NCBI RefSeq assembly: GCF_016862815.1
Contig: NZ_BONR01000001.1
Location: forward strand, 558,001-622,000
Direction: 5' to 3'
From: Demequina activiva
Lineage (GTDB): Bacteria > Actinomycetota > Actinomycetes > Actinomycetales > Demequinaceae
DNA length: 64,000 bases
The position numbers and the translations under genes were made by a program. The notes below the pieces were generated by a model. The model was not told the origin of the DNA. It made no database searches and worked only from the letters and a program-made list of their open reading frames with translations. How positions within the stretch are numbered: position 1 is the stretch's first letter; each line of letters begins with the position of its first letter. Below are positions 34,181 to 43,094 of the stretch, one piece after another.

Positions 34181-34710
34181 GACCGGCCCTCCGTTTCCAC
34201 CACCGCGATGCGCTCGGCATCGAACACGTCTGCGCCCACCTCGACCGCGAGCCGGTCGAGGGCATCCGAGAGGTAGCGCTTGACCGTGCCGGTCGCCAGC
34301 CGCATCTGGTGCGCGACGTCCGCGACCGTGAGGTCGTCGTAGTAGCGCAGCACCACTGCGGTGCGCTGGCGCGGGCTGAGCGTGGCGAGCGCCCTGCCCA
34401 CCGCATCGGCCGTCGCGATGCGCTCGGTCTGGTCCGGCACCTCGTCGCGAACGACCTGCCCGGGAGCGAGGCGACGCCACACCGTCTCGCGACGCATCCG
34501 GTCCACGTGGAGCGACCGCATGGCGGCCCGCACGTAGCCCTCGGCCGCCGCGGCATTGGGGATGCGTCGCTTGCGCACGAAGACCTTGACGATGGCGTCT
34601 TGGACCAGGTCCTCGCCGGCGTGCTGCGAGCCGGTCAGCAGGTACCCGTAGGCGGCCAGCCGCGTCGATGCGCGTCCCAGCAGCTCGCCCAGCAGGTCAT
34701 CGTCGGTCAC
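34177..34710 (-). CDS. SigE-family (ECF-type) sigma factor, cassette C
   Basis: A 177-residue sigma factor with region 2 (STRLAAYGYLLTGSQHAGED, LVQDAIVKVFVRKRR) and region 4 (LSPRQRTAVVLRYYDDLTVA, DVAHQMRLATGTVKRYL) intact. GTG 34710 has AGAGGGG at good spacing; the in-frame GTG seven codons upstream lacks a site. Upstream CAACC and CGTT are spaced by 16 bases (34759 to 34735), a weaker version of the array promoter. Confidence 0.88.
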   Translation of the reverse strand: MTDDDLLGELLGRASTRLAAYGYLLTGSQHAGEDLVQDAIVKVFVRKRRIPNAAAAEGYVRAAMRSLHVDRMRRETVWRRLAPGQVVRDEVPDQTERIATADAVGRALATLSPRQRTAVVLRYYDDLTVADVAHQMRLATGTVKRYLSDALDRLAVEVGADVFDAERIAVVETEGRS

Positions 34711-34781
34711 GTGTGCCCCTCTCGTCGACACATGAACGGCTCAGGCCCGCCGGAGGTTGTGGGGGACGAGCACGGGGTTGG

Positions 34782-36266
34782 TCACGGCAGCACCGTCACG
34801 AGCCCGAGGTCATACCACCGAGCCGTGACGGGCTGGAGCGCCTCCGCGAGATCGAGGGCCTCGTCCGAGCGATCGTCCGCGTCCAGCATGACCGCCTGGT
34901 AGCGGCCAGGAGCCGCCTCCCGGTCCGTGCAGGACGTGCTCGCACCCGCGAGCGCGGTGGCGGGACCGCCGCTCACCTCGCTGAACAGCCTGAGCGGGAT
35001 GGACGCCTCCACCGCTCCGTCGTCGATGTCGAGCAGCAGCAACGTGTAGTCCCCACGCAGCGGGTTGATGCCAGGGTTGTGCGGGATGTCGACGGACCGC
35101 GAGCCGCGCAGGGTCTCCGCAGGCAGCTGGTCAGGGAAGTCCTGCAGACGATCATCCTGGACAGCCACCACCGGCAGCTCCAGGCCGTCGCGCTCCACCT
35201 GCGCCTCGAGCACGTCGCATCTGCCTGACATGGCGATGCCCGCTCCCGCCTGAGACAACGGCACTCCCTCCTGCGCGACGGCGTCGCGCACGAGCGCGGC
35301 GGGAGACGGGGTGGCCGCCTCCCCCTGCTGCCGTGCGGCCCGCACCGCGGCCACCTCGGTGGGCGTGGGCTGGGTCGTGGTCGCGCCGATCGCGCCGGCG
35401 GCGAGGAAGCCCGGGTACGCGACCGTGGTCCCGTCCAGGCCGGCACCGTCGACGAAGGTCGCCAGCGGCGCGCCCGATTCGTCGCGCACCTGGACCACGG
35501 TGTGCAGCTCGGCGGCCTCCACGGGCGCGCCGAACGACCACGAGCTCGACTGCGTCGCGGCCAGGCAGGTGGGCTGGACGGGAGACACGATGCTGATCGA
35601 GCTCGTGTCCGCGTCCGGGTCGTAGAGCGGCACCGCTGAGCCGCCGCCGGACACCTCGCGATCCTCGGCGTCCCCGTACCAGCCCACCGCCGGGCTGAGG
35701 ACGCGGCCGCTCGCCACCAGGAACGCGGCGGCCTCCACGGTGTACAGGGCGTCCCCTGCCCACGTCACATCGAAGTCCACGGTGAGCGCGCCACCCTCGG
35801 ACGGCGAGCCGGGGACGTCCACCGCAGCGCCAGGGTCGACGCGCCGGAGCGTGCCACCGGCATCCTCGTTCACGAGCGCGATGGCCTGCACGTCGATCGT
35901 GCTGTCGCGCACCGGCGCCGCCGCGACCGTCACGCCCGGCTGCGCCCACGGCAGGTAGGGCTCCGGGGTGGTGCTGGGCACGCAGCTGCTGCGGTCCGCG
36001 CGGGCGTCGAAGACGGGCACCTGTGCGACGCGAGCGGAGGCGACATCCACTGCGGCGGCGTCCGAGGGCCACGCCACCCAGGTCACGCCCACGCCCACGA
36101 GCACCGCCCCGACTCCCGCCCCGACTCCCGCCCCGAGCCTGCGCCGTCGGGCGGCCCGCACCCGGGCGGCGTCCGCCGCGATCGCGTCGCTGTCCGCGAG
36201 CCGCTCGACCACCGGCGGGGCGGCGCTGGCACCCGCCGCGCCCATCACGTCGAAGGCGTCCTTCAC
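34782..36266 (-). CDS. Membrane-anchored sensor/anti-sigma-like protein of cassette D
   Basis: A 494-residue protein with a cytoplasmic N terminus, the arginine cluster RAARRRR (about 37-43), a Gly/Val-rich membrane helix (about 44-66) and a large external domain. The latter has Cys at SSCVPSTT, PTCLAATQ, GRCDVLEA and TSCTDREA. The GTG at 36266 overlaps the stop of the sigma-like gene (GTGA). Within the domain, LVASGRVLSPAVGWYG resembles the RDGVVVG blocks of other sensors in the array. Its partner is one of the degenerate sigma proteins. Confidence 0.78.
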   Translation of the reverse strand: MKDAFDVMGAAGASAAPPVVERLADSDAIAADAARVRAARRRRLGAGVGAGVGAVLVGVGVTWVAWPSDAAAVDVASARVAQVPVFDARADRSSCVPSTTPEPYLPWAQPGVTVAAAPVRDSTIDVQAIALVNEDAGGTLRRVDPGAAVDVPGSPSEGGALTVDFDVTWAGDALYTVEAAAFLVASGRVLSPAVGWYGDAEDREVSGGGSAVPLYDPDADTSSISIVSPVQPTCLAATQSSSWSFGAPVEAAELHTVVQVRDESGAPLATFVDGAGLDGTTVAYPGFLAAGAIGATTTQPTPTEVAAVRAARQQGEAATPSPAALVRDAVAQEGVPLSQAGAGIAMSGRCDVLEAQVERDGLELPVVAVQDDRLQDFPDQLPAETLRGSRSVDIPHNPGINPLRGDYTLLLLDIDDGAVEASIPLRLFSEVSGGPATALAGASTSCTDREAAPGRYQAVMLDADDRSDEALDLAEALQPVTARWYDLGLVTVLP

Positions 36267-36751
36267 CGTCCGCCGCCCACGACGGCCATGCGGGTCACCG
36301 GCGCCGCAGACACCCCCAGCCGCGTCGCGAGATGCTCGCGGCCTGCGGCGAGCAGCGCCTCGACCTCTGCGGGCCTCAGACGCAGTGCCGCGGCGACATC
36401 GGCGACATCGCGCTCGTCCCGGTAGCGCAGCACCATCGCGACGCGCACCCACGGGTCCAGCTGGGCGACCGCCAGGTCCACGTCGTCCAGCGCGCCTGCC
36501 TCGACCCGCGCATCGGCCGCACTGGCGGTGCTCCCGGACTCGCTGCGAAGCGCCGCGCACTGCGCGGCGAGCATGCGCTCGCGCACCCGGTCCGCGAGCC
36601 GGCCGCGACGCCAGCGGCGGGCGAGCACGTGGGCGACGGCGGACCGCACCAGCGCCTCACCGCCCTCGACGGAGCCGGAGAGCACGAAGCCGTACGCGGC
36701 CAGGGCACGGTCGCCGTACAGCGCGCCTGCCGTGTGCTCGATGCTCGCCAT
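36263..36751 (-). CDS. Degenerate SigE-family sigma-like protein, cassette D
   Basis: A 162-residue relative of the other sigma factors. Region 2 is recognisable (DRALAAYGFVLSGSVEGGEA) and the helix before the region 4 turn is kept (LDPWVRVAMVLRYRDERDVA). The recognition helix GTVKRYL of the intact copies is replaced by RPAEVEALL. This suggests altered or lost DNA binding, so it may act as a decoy or protein-interaction partner. It is 46 nt downstream of topA's stop on the same strand and could be expressed by readthrough from topA. Confidence 0.72.
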   Translation of the reverse strand: MASIEHTAGALYGDRALAAYGFVLSGSVEGGEALVRSAVAHVLARRWRRGRLADRVRERMLAAQCAALRSESGSTASAADARVEAGALDDVDLAVAQLDPWVRVAMVLRYRDERDVADVAAALRLRPAEVEALLAAGREHLATRLGVSAAPVTRMAVVGGGR

Positions 36752-36797
36752 GGCGTCTCCCTCGACGTCCCGCTCCCGGCGTCGCGGAAGCCGCGCC

Positions 36798-39452
36798 CTA
36801 CTTCTTCTTGGGCGCCGCCTTCTTCTTGGCAGGGGCCTTGCGCGCGGCCGGCTTCTTCTTGGCCGGGCCCTTCGCGCGCTTGTCCGCCAGCAGCTCGACG
36901 GCTCGCTCCGGCGTCATCTCGTCCACGGTCTCGCCGCGGGGGATGGTGACGTTGGTCTCGCCATCGGTGATGTACTCGCCAAAGCGGCCGGCCTTGATGA
37001 CGATGGGCTTCTCGGAGACGGGATCCACCCCCAGCTCCTTGAGCGGCGGCGCCGCCTGGCGGCCGCGTCCACGCTTGGGCTGCGCGTAGACCGCCAGCGC
37101 CTCCTCGAGCGTGATGGTCAGCAGCTGCGACTCGGACTCCAGCGACCGCGAGTCCGTGCCCTTCTTCAGGTACGGGCCGTAGCGGCCGTTCTGCGCCGTG
37201 ATCGCCTCGCCGGACTCCGGGTCCTCGCCCACCACGCGCGGCAGGCTCATGAGCGTCAGCGCGTCGGCCAGCGTCACGGTCTCGAGCGACATGTCCTTGA
37301 ACAGCGACGCCGTCTTGGGCTTGGCCTTCGAGTCCTCCGGCAGCACCTCGGTGACGTAGGGGCCGTAGCGGCCGCCCTTGGCGACCACCTGGTTGCCGGT
37401 CTCCGGGTGCTCGCCCAGCACGCGCTCGTCGCCGCCCTGGTTCTCGAACAGCTCCTCTGCCTTCGCGACGGTCAGCTCGTCCGGCGCGAGATCCTCCGGG
37501 ATGGAGGCACGCTGCTGCTCGCCGTCCTTGTCCCGCTCGATGTATGGCCCGTAGCGGCCGTTGCGCGCGTAGATATCTGCACCGATCGGGAAGGTGTTGA
37601 CGGCCCTGGCGTCGATCTCCGGCAGGTTGTCCAGGAGCTCGCGCAGGCCCTCCTGCGCGGCGGCCTCGCCGCCGAAGTAGAACTCCTGCAGCCAGTCCTT
37701 CATCGAGCGCTCACCGGAGGCGATGCGGTCCAGGCCGGCCTCCATCTCCGCGGTGAAGCCGTAGTCCACCAGCGACGGGAAGTGCTCCTCGAGCAGGCCC
37801 ACGATGGAGAAGGCGATCCAGTTGGGCACCAGCGCCTTCTTGTCGACCCGCACGTAGTCGCGGTTGATGATCACGTCGACGGTCGAGGCGTAGGTGGACG
37901 GGCGGCCCAGCTTGCGGTCCTCGAGCTCCTTGATCATCGCGCCCTGCGTGTAGCGCGGCGGCGGGTTCGTGGAGTGCGTCAGCGGCTCGAGGGCCGATGC
38001 GTCCATGGGGTCGCCCTCGGACACCTGCGGCAGGCGCGACTCGTCATCGCTGGGCTGCTTGCCGTCCTCGTCCTCGTAGCGCGCCGCCTCCTTGGACTCG
38101 ATGTACAGGGCGCGGAAGCCGGGAGCCGTCAAGATGGTGCCGGACTTGGCGAACTCCACCGCGTGCCCGCCGGCCGTCGTCGCGCCCACGGTGATGGTCG
38201 AGGTGGTGCCCACAGCATCGGCCATCTGCGAGGCCAGGGTGCGCTTCCAGATCATCTCGTACATGCGGAACTCGTCGCCGCGCAGTCGGGTGCGCAGCGA
38301 GTCCGGGGTGCGGAAGGTGTCGCCGGCGGGGCGGATCGCCTCGTGGGCCTCCTGCGCGTTCGTGTCCGCGGAGGCGTAGACGCGCGGCGAGCTCGGGACG
38401 GCATCGGGTCCGAACAGGTCGATGGCCTGCTTGCGAGCGGCGCGGATGGCCTCCCCGGACAACGACGGCGAATCGGACCGCATGTAGGTGATGTAGCCCT
38501 GCTGGTACAGGCCCTGCGCCACGCCCATCGCCTGGCGCGCGCCCAGGCCCAGCTTGCGGCTGGCCTCCTGGATGAGCGAGGAGGTGATGAAGGGGGCGGC
38601 GGGACGCTTCTTGTAGGGCCGCGAACTGACGTCCACCACGGAGAAGTCCGCGTGCGCCAGTCCGGACACGAGCGACGCGGCCTCGCCGGCGGTCACGTGG
38701 TGGGCCTTGTCCCCCACCAGCTGGCCGCGGTCGTCGAAGTCCTTGCCGGAGGCGACGCGCTTGCCGTCCACCTTGGTGAGGCGCGCGGTGAAGGACACGC
38801 CCGCATCGGGCCCCTGCTTGGCGGCGAAGGCGGCGGTGAGGTCCCAGTACTCGGCCGCCTGGAACGCCATGCGCTCGCGCTCGCGGTCCACCACCAGTCG
38901 CAGCGCGACGGACTGCACGCGGCCGGCGGAGGACCCCTGCCCCACCTTGCGACGCATCACGTCGGACATGTCCCAGCCATACAGGCGGTCGAGGATGCGG
39001 CGCGTCTCCTGCGCCTCCACGAGCTCCATGTCGATCTCGCGGGGAGCGGCGAGCGCCCGCTCGATGCCCTCACGGGTGATCTCGTGGAACGCCAGGCGCT
39101 TGACGGGGACCTTGGGCTTGAGCACCTCCAGCAGGTGCCACGCGATGGCCTCTCCCTCGCGGTCCTCATCAGTGGCGAGGTAGAGCTCGTCCGCCTCCTT
39201 GAGACGACGCTTGATCTCGGTCACGATCTTCTTGGAGCGCACGGACACCTGGTAGTACGGCTCGAAGCCGCCGTCGATGTCCACGCCGTACTTGCCGAAC
39301 GGACCCTTCTTGACCTCGGCCGGCATCTCCTTGGGCTCCGGGATGTCGCGGATGTGACCCACGCTCGACACCACCTCGTAGTCGTCGCCGAGGTAGCCGC
39401 CGATGGTCCCAGCCTTGGTGGGGGACTCGACGATCACGAGCTTGCGCGACAT
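36798..39452 (-). CDS. topA: DNA topoisomerase I
   Basis: An 884-residue type IA topoisomerase that relaxes negative supercoils. The Toprim domain is N-terminal (KLVIVESPTKAGTIGGYL, LYLATDEDREGEAIAWHL). The catalytic Tyr lies in GYITYMRSDSPSLSGEA at about residue 322. The C-terminal part has four glycine-rich repeats of the actinobacterial type (NGRYGPYIE, GGRYGPYVT, NGRYGPYLK, AGRFGEYIT) and a lysine/alanine tail that binds DNA. The ATG opens with the family-typical MSRKLVIVESP. Genes downstream on the same strand are the sigma array. Confidence 0.97.
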   Translation of the reverse strand: MSRKLVIVESPTKAGTIGGYLGDDYEVVSSVGHIRDIPEPKEMPAEVKKGPFGKYGVDIDGGFEPYYQVSVRSKKIVTEIKRRLKEADELYLATDEDREGEAIAWHLLEVLKPKVPVKRLAFHEITREGIERALAAPREIDMELVEAQETRRILDRLYGWDMSDVMRRKVGQGSSAGRVQSVALRLVVDRERERMAFQAAEYWDLTAAFAAKQGPDAGVSFTARLTKVDGKRVASGKDFDDRGQLVGDKAHHVTAGEAASLVSGLAHADFSVVDVSSRPYKKRPAAPFITSSLIQEASRKLGLGARQAMGVAQGLYQQGYITYMRSDSPSLSGEAIRAARKQAIDLFGPDAVPSSPRVYASADTNAQEAHEAIRPAGDTFRTPDSLRTRLRGDEFRMYEMIWKRTLASQMADAVGTTSTITVGATTAGGHAVEFAKSGTILTAPGFRALYIESKEAARYEDEDGKQPSDDESRLPQVSEGDPMDASALEPLTHSTNPPPRYTQGAMIKELEDRKLGRPSTYASTVDVIINRDYVRVDKKALVPNWIAFSIVGLLEEHFPSLVDYGFTAEMEAGLDRIASGERSMKDWLQEFYFGGEAAAQEGLRELLDNLPEIDARAVNTFPIGADIYARNGRYGPYIERDKDGEQQRASIPEDLAPDELTVAKAEELFENQGGDERVLGEHPETGNQVVAKGGRYGPYVTEVLPEDSKAKPKTASLFKDMSLETVTLADALTLMSLPRVVGEDPESGEAITAQNGRYGPYLKKGTDSRSLESESQLLTITLEEALAVYAQPKRGRGRQAAPPLKELGVDPVSEKPIVIKAGRFGEYITDGETNVTIPRGETVDEMTPERAVELLADKRAKGPAKKKPAARKAPAKKKAAPKKK

Positions 39453-39663
39453 GGATTCCTGCTTTCGATGGGTGGCGTCTCGGCTCAGGTTCCGGGGGGC
39501 GAGACGCTCACAGAATACATAGGCGCGCCGCGCTGTCGAACGGGCCCTGGGGACGCCCGTAGGGCGGGTGGCCGCTGTGGCGGCGTGTACGAGGGATGCT
39601 GGCCGCTCATGCGCGGAGCCAGCCGTTCACCGGGCCGCCATGCGCACCTGTCACCATGGAGCC

Positions 39664-40497
39664 GTGAACATCGATGCAGTAGACCAGGCCATGCGGGACG
39701 TCGCGGACCGCGAGATCCGCCCCCGCTTCCGTGCCCTCAAGGACGGGGACATCACCGCCAAGAGCGGCCCGAACGACCTCGTGACCGTCGCGGACGTCGA
39801 GGCGGAGCGAGTGCTCACACCCCTGCTGGCGGCGATCGAGGACATCCCGGTGGTGGGAGAGGAGGCGACGGAGCAGGACCCGACGCTGCCAGAGGTGCTG
39901 GGCACCGCGCAGGCCGCGTGGACCGTCGATCCGGTGGACGGCACCTGGAACTTCGCCCACGGCTCCGTCGAGTACGCCGTCATGGTGGCGAGGGTGCAGG
40001 ACGGCGCCGCGCAGGCCGGATGGATCCTTCACCCCGAGACCGGCGACCTCCTCCACGGCGCGACCGACGCGCCCGCCACCGTGCGCACGGCGGCGGGAGA
40101 CGTGCGTGCGGTCGCCTCGGTGGCCGATGCGCCGGCACGGCCGCTGTCGCAGCTGCGCGGCATGATGACGCTCACCTTCGCGCCTGGACCCGTCGCGGAG
40201 TGCCTGGCTGGCATGACCGAGGACGTCGCGGAGATCACGCCGCCGCGCATGTGCGCTGGGTGGGACTACTGGGACGTGCTGAGTGGTCATCTGGACTTCG
40301 TGATGTACTTCCGAGCCAAGCCGTGGGACCACGCTCCTGGTGCGGCCATCCTCAGGGCGGCCGGGTTCGCGGTGCGTCACCTCGACGGCGCCGAGTACCG
40401 TCCCGGAGATCCCGGCCGGCCCTTCCTCGCGGCTCGAGCGCAGGAGTGGGACGCGTTGGCGGAGGCGATCCGCGCTCGAGCGGGCGACGCGCTCTAG
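39664..40497 (+). CDS. Inositol-monophosphatase family protein (possible histidinol phosphatase)
   Basis: A 277-residue Mg-dependent phosphatase. The metal-binding motifs are present: PVVGEEATEQD, WTVDPVDGTWNFAHGSV and KPWDHAPGAAILRAAGF. Actinobacterial members include inositol-1-phosphatase and histidinol-phosphate phosphatase (HisN), which sequence alone does not separate. GTG 39664 has GGAG four bases upstream and starts the family-typical N terminus; an ATG eight codons earlier is possible. It is divergent from topA. Confidence 0.85.
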   Translation: MNIDAVDQAMRDVADREIRPRFRALKDGDITAKSGPNDLVTVADVEAERVLTPLLAAIEDIPVVGEEATEQDPTLPEVLGTAQAAWTVDPVDGTWNFAHGSVEYAVMVARVQDGAAQAGWILHPETGDLLHGATDAPATVRTAAGDVRAVASVADAPARPLSQLRGMMTLTFAPGPVAECLAGMTEDVAEITPPRMCAGWDYWDVLSGHLDFVMYFRAKPWDHAPGAAILRAAGFAVRHLDGAEYRPGDPGRPFLAARAQEWDALAEAIRARAGDAL

Positions 40498-40537
40498 GCG
40501 GTCCGGGCACGCGCGGCGCCCATCACGGGAACGCCAG

Positions 40538-40565
40538 AAGGGCCCCTCGCCAGCGAGGGGCCCTT
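40538..40565. terminator. Bidirectional terminator
   Basis: A 12-13 bp perfect inverted repeat (AAGGGCCCCTCGC and GCGAGGGGCCCTT) lies between two convergent genes, so it can end transcription from both sides. Confidence 0.8.
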
Positions 40566-40578
40566 CCGTGAGAAGCGA

Positions 40579-41283
40579 TCAGGCCTTGACGGGCTCGTCG
40601 ATCGTCTCGATGGCCGGGGCCTGCTTGAGCGCCCCGTCCTTCTTGTCGCCCGCGGCGGCCCAGATGATGCCCAGGCCGGCGAGGATGAGGGTGAAGCCCA
40701 GTCCGGTGGCGATCGCCGCGACACCCAGGCCCATGGTCAGCACGTTCGCGGTGACCGAGCCGACGCCCAGCTCGCCCATGAGGGCGTGAGCGACGCCGGT
40801 CCAGGCCTCGGCGCGAGCCGGACCCTCGAGCGGGTGCATGCGGTCGAAGTCGGCCCAGTAGCGTCCGTCGGTCGCGACCTCATAGGTGCCGGCCTCGAAG
40901 GTCTCGCCGTTGTACTCGACGTCCTCGTCCAGGACCACCGTGGTGGTGCCGTTCAGCGTGTGGTACGCAATGAGGCCCATCTGGTACATGTACTCGGAGC
41001 CGGTGTTCACCAGCGGGTCGTTGGGGTCCATCTCGGAGGCCTTGAGCTGGTAGCCCCAGTCGTCCTCGACCAGGGACACGATGCCCTCGGCACCGGCGAC
41101 CTCGCCGCGGTCCACGAGCACGCCGTCCTCGTTGTAGGACAGTTCGACGTTCTGTGCCTCCGAGAACTTCTGAAGCGAGTTCTGGCCGGCGGCCACCTGG
41201 GTGTACGCGAAGGCGCCCACGCCGATGAAACCGAGACCGATGACTGCCAGGACGATTCCCAGCACCTTGACACGTGCGTTCAT
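40579..41283 (-). CDS. Two-helix membrane protein of unknown function
   Basis: A 234-residue protein with an N-terminal membrane helix (VLGIVLAVIGLGFIGVGAFA), an external domain of about 140 residues (LQKFSEAQNVELSYNEDG, YMYQMGLIAYHTLNGTTTVV) and C-terminal hydrophobic segments (VLTMGLGVAAIATGLGFTLI, LAGLGIIW) before a Lys/Asp tail. ATG 41283 has GGAAGGAAAAG upstream. I recall similar actinobacterial proteins carrying the misleading label 'aromatic ring-opening dioxygenase LigA'; nothing in this sequence supports an enzyme role. Confidence 0.8.
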   Translation of the reverse strand: MNARVKVLGIVLAVIGLGFIGVGAFAYTQVAAGQNSLQKFSEAQNVELSYNEDGVLVDRGEVAGAEGIVSLVEDDWGYQLKASEMDPNDPLVNTGSEYMYQMGLIAYHTLNGTTTVVLDEDVEYNGETFEAGTYEVATDGRYWADFDRMHPLEGPARAEAWTGVAHALMGELGVGSVTANVLTMGLGVAAIATGLGFTLILAGLGIIWAAAGDKKDGALKQAPAIETIDEPVKA

Positions 41284-41465
41284 GATCTTTTCCTTCCACT
41301 CCGGGGTTTGGCTTTCCGGCTGACCCCAGCCTTGCGGACTGCGGGAGAAGGACCTCGGGACCATAGGCCTAGCCCGCGCCTCAGTGGCCTCTGAACAGGG
41401 ATGATGCGCGACGAATACGATCAGATCCGTGGCCGAGGGGGACGGCCCATCGGCATTGAACAGCC

Positions 41466-41492
41466 AATGTCAGGACCTAGGTCCTGGACATT
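41466..41492 (-). terminator. Dyad immediately downstream of the methyltransferase gene
   Basis: A core palindrome AGGACCTAGGTCCT (41472-41485) is extended on both sides by AATGTC/GACATT with one bulged base. It starts 2 nt after the stop codon. On the minus strand it folds into a hairpin with loop CTAG, suiting a terminator, though no T-run follows. The AT-containing arms are unusual for this genome, so an operator is another option. Confidence 0.5.
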
Positions 41493-41494
41493 TC

Positions 41495-43084
41495 TCAGGG
41501 ATATTCCACGGACTGCGCCGAGGGGCGGAGGAGAAGACCGTCTCGCACCAGGTCGCGCACCGCAGGCACCAGGCCGCCGATCATCGCGCCGGACGGCACC
41601 TCCAGCAGAGCAGCGAGCGCATGGGCGATCTGCCCCACCGTGAGCTCGCCGTCGCATGCGCCCACCAGGCCCGCGAGCGCGGTGTCCGCCTTGATGGACC
41701 GCCCGAACCCGCCGCCCTGGCGAATCAGGATGTGCTCGGGGTCGTGCTGCACGGGAGGGCCGTACGTCTCCTTGGTGACGTCGGGGGCGACCGTCAAGGG
41801 GGTATCGAGCAGCGCTGCGTCAGTGGTGGCCGCGAGCCAGTCGTGCGCCGCGAGCGTGTGGGCGAGGTGCGGGCCCAGCGGGGACTGCAGTGCGCCCTCG
41901 TGCGCCTCCAGGCGGCGCAGCGTGGGAGCGCCGGACAGCGGACGCCGCAGCGTCACGATCCCGAAGCCGATCGCGTCCGCACCGGCGGCGTCGAACGCCC
42001 GCAGGTAGGCCTCGTACGCGCTCCGGTAGCCGCTCGGATCGCGATCCGCAGTGATCCCGGCGTCCCGCAGCCAGGTCTCCGCATACTCCGCGGCATCCAG
42101 AGCGTCACGCTGCACGATCCACGCATCGAGGGGGATCTCCGCGGCGTCCAGCCACTGCTCGAGGCGGTCGCGCCAGTCGCCGTGGATCTCCCAGTTGCCC
42201 AGGAACTGCGCTGCTCCGCCCGGCTCGAGCGCGGCCCCCACACCGGAGATGAGGGTGCGGACCACGCCGTCGCGCTCGATGCCGCCGTCGCGGTACTCGA
42301 AGGCCGGTGCCCCAGGAGGCGTGATCACGAACGGCGGATTGGAGACGATGAGGTCGAAGGTCTCGCCCGCCACCGGCTCCAGCATCGACCCCTCCCGCAG
42401 CTCCCACGGCCGGTGCGCGGCGGCGGGGCTTTCCGCATCGGCGGCCTCAGCGCCGAGCGCCGGAGCGTTCAGGAGCTCGTTGAAGCGCGCGTAGCGCAGG
42501 GCGCGGGCAGAGATGTCCGTGGCGACCACCTGGTCCGCGTGCAGCGAGGCGTGCAGAGCCTGGATCCCGCATCCGGTGCCCAGGTCGAGCACGCGCCGGC
42601 GCGGGCCCCGCATGGTGACGGAGGCCAGCATGCTCGATGCCCCGCCCACTCCCAGCACGTGCTGCTCCCCCACGGCGCGGCCGGTGACGGACTCGCCCTG
42701 GTCCGACGCGATCCACCAGTCGACCTGACCGGCGTCGGTGGTGGCGGCGTACGGCCGCATGTCCACGCGCGATCTGACCGTGTCATCCGGCGCCTCGCCC
42801 GCGGCCTCGACCAGCCCGGCGCGCACCGCTCCCGAGGCTCCGAGGCGAGGCATCGCCGCATCGACGGCCGCGCGCGGCAGCTCGTTTCCGAGCGTGAACA
42901 GCCGGGTGAGGGTCGCCGCGGGCTCGTCGCTCGCGCGTGTCACCACCCGGCCCGGGATGACCTGCTCGCGGCCGAGCGCCGCCGCGGCGCGCTCACCCAG
43001 GAGGTCGTGAACGGCGTCGACGGTCCAGCCGTCGAGGTCGGCTCGCAGGGCTGCGGCCGAAGGGGCGTCGAGGGCGGGGCTCAC
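41495..43084 (-). CDS. N6-type methyltransferase with N-terminal DUF7059-like domain
   Basis: A 529-residue protein. The first roughly 100 residues match the helper domain seen in actinobacterial methyltransferases near topA. The SAM site is RRVLDLGTGCGIQALHASLH (about 165-185). The catalytic motif FDLIVSNPPFVITPPGAP is of the NPPF type used on exocyclic amines or glutamine. A winged-helix-like C terminus follows. The target could be rRNA, a release factor or another protein. The GTG at 43084 has GGAG upstream. It starts 10 nt after the M20 peptidase gene ends. Confidence 0.82.
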   Translation of the reverse strand: MSPALDAPSAAALRADLDGWTVDAVHDLLGERAAAALGREQVIPGRVVTRASDEPAATLTRLFTLGNELPRAAVDAAMPRLGASGAVRAGLVEAAGEAPDDTVRSRVDMRPYAATTDAGQVDWWIASDQGESVTGRAVGEQHVLGVGGASSMLASVTMRGPRRRVLDLGTGCGIQALHASLHADQVVATDISARALRYARFNELLNAPALGAEAADAESPAAAHRPWELREGSMLEPVAGETFDLIVSNPPFVITPPGAPAFEYRDGGIERDGVVRTLISGVGAALEPGGAAQFLGNWEIHGDWRDRLEQWLDAAEIPLDAWIVQRDALDAAEYAETWLRDAGITADRDPSGYRSAYEAYLRAFDAAGADAIGFGIVTLRRPLSGAPTLRRLEAHEGALQSPLGPHLAHTLAAHDWLAATTDAALLDTPLTVAPDVTKETYGPPVQHDPEHILIRQGGGFGRSIKADTALAGLVGACDGELTVGQIAHALAALLEVPSGAMIGGLVPAVRDLVRDGLLLRPSAQSVEYP

Positions 43085-43094
43085 ACTCCGCAGG

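Noticed and set aside
36528..40571. A 1347-codon open frame on the plus strand across topA
   Set aside because: It is the antisense shadow of topA, a gene with unmistakable motifs. High GC at codon third positions keeps complementary frames open. Its translation is low-complexity Arg/His/Gly/Leu without domains.
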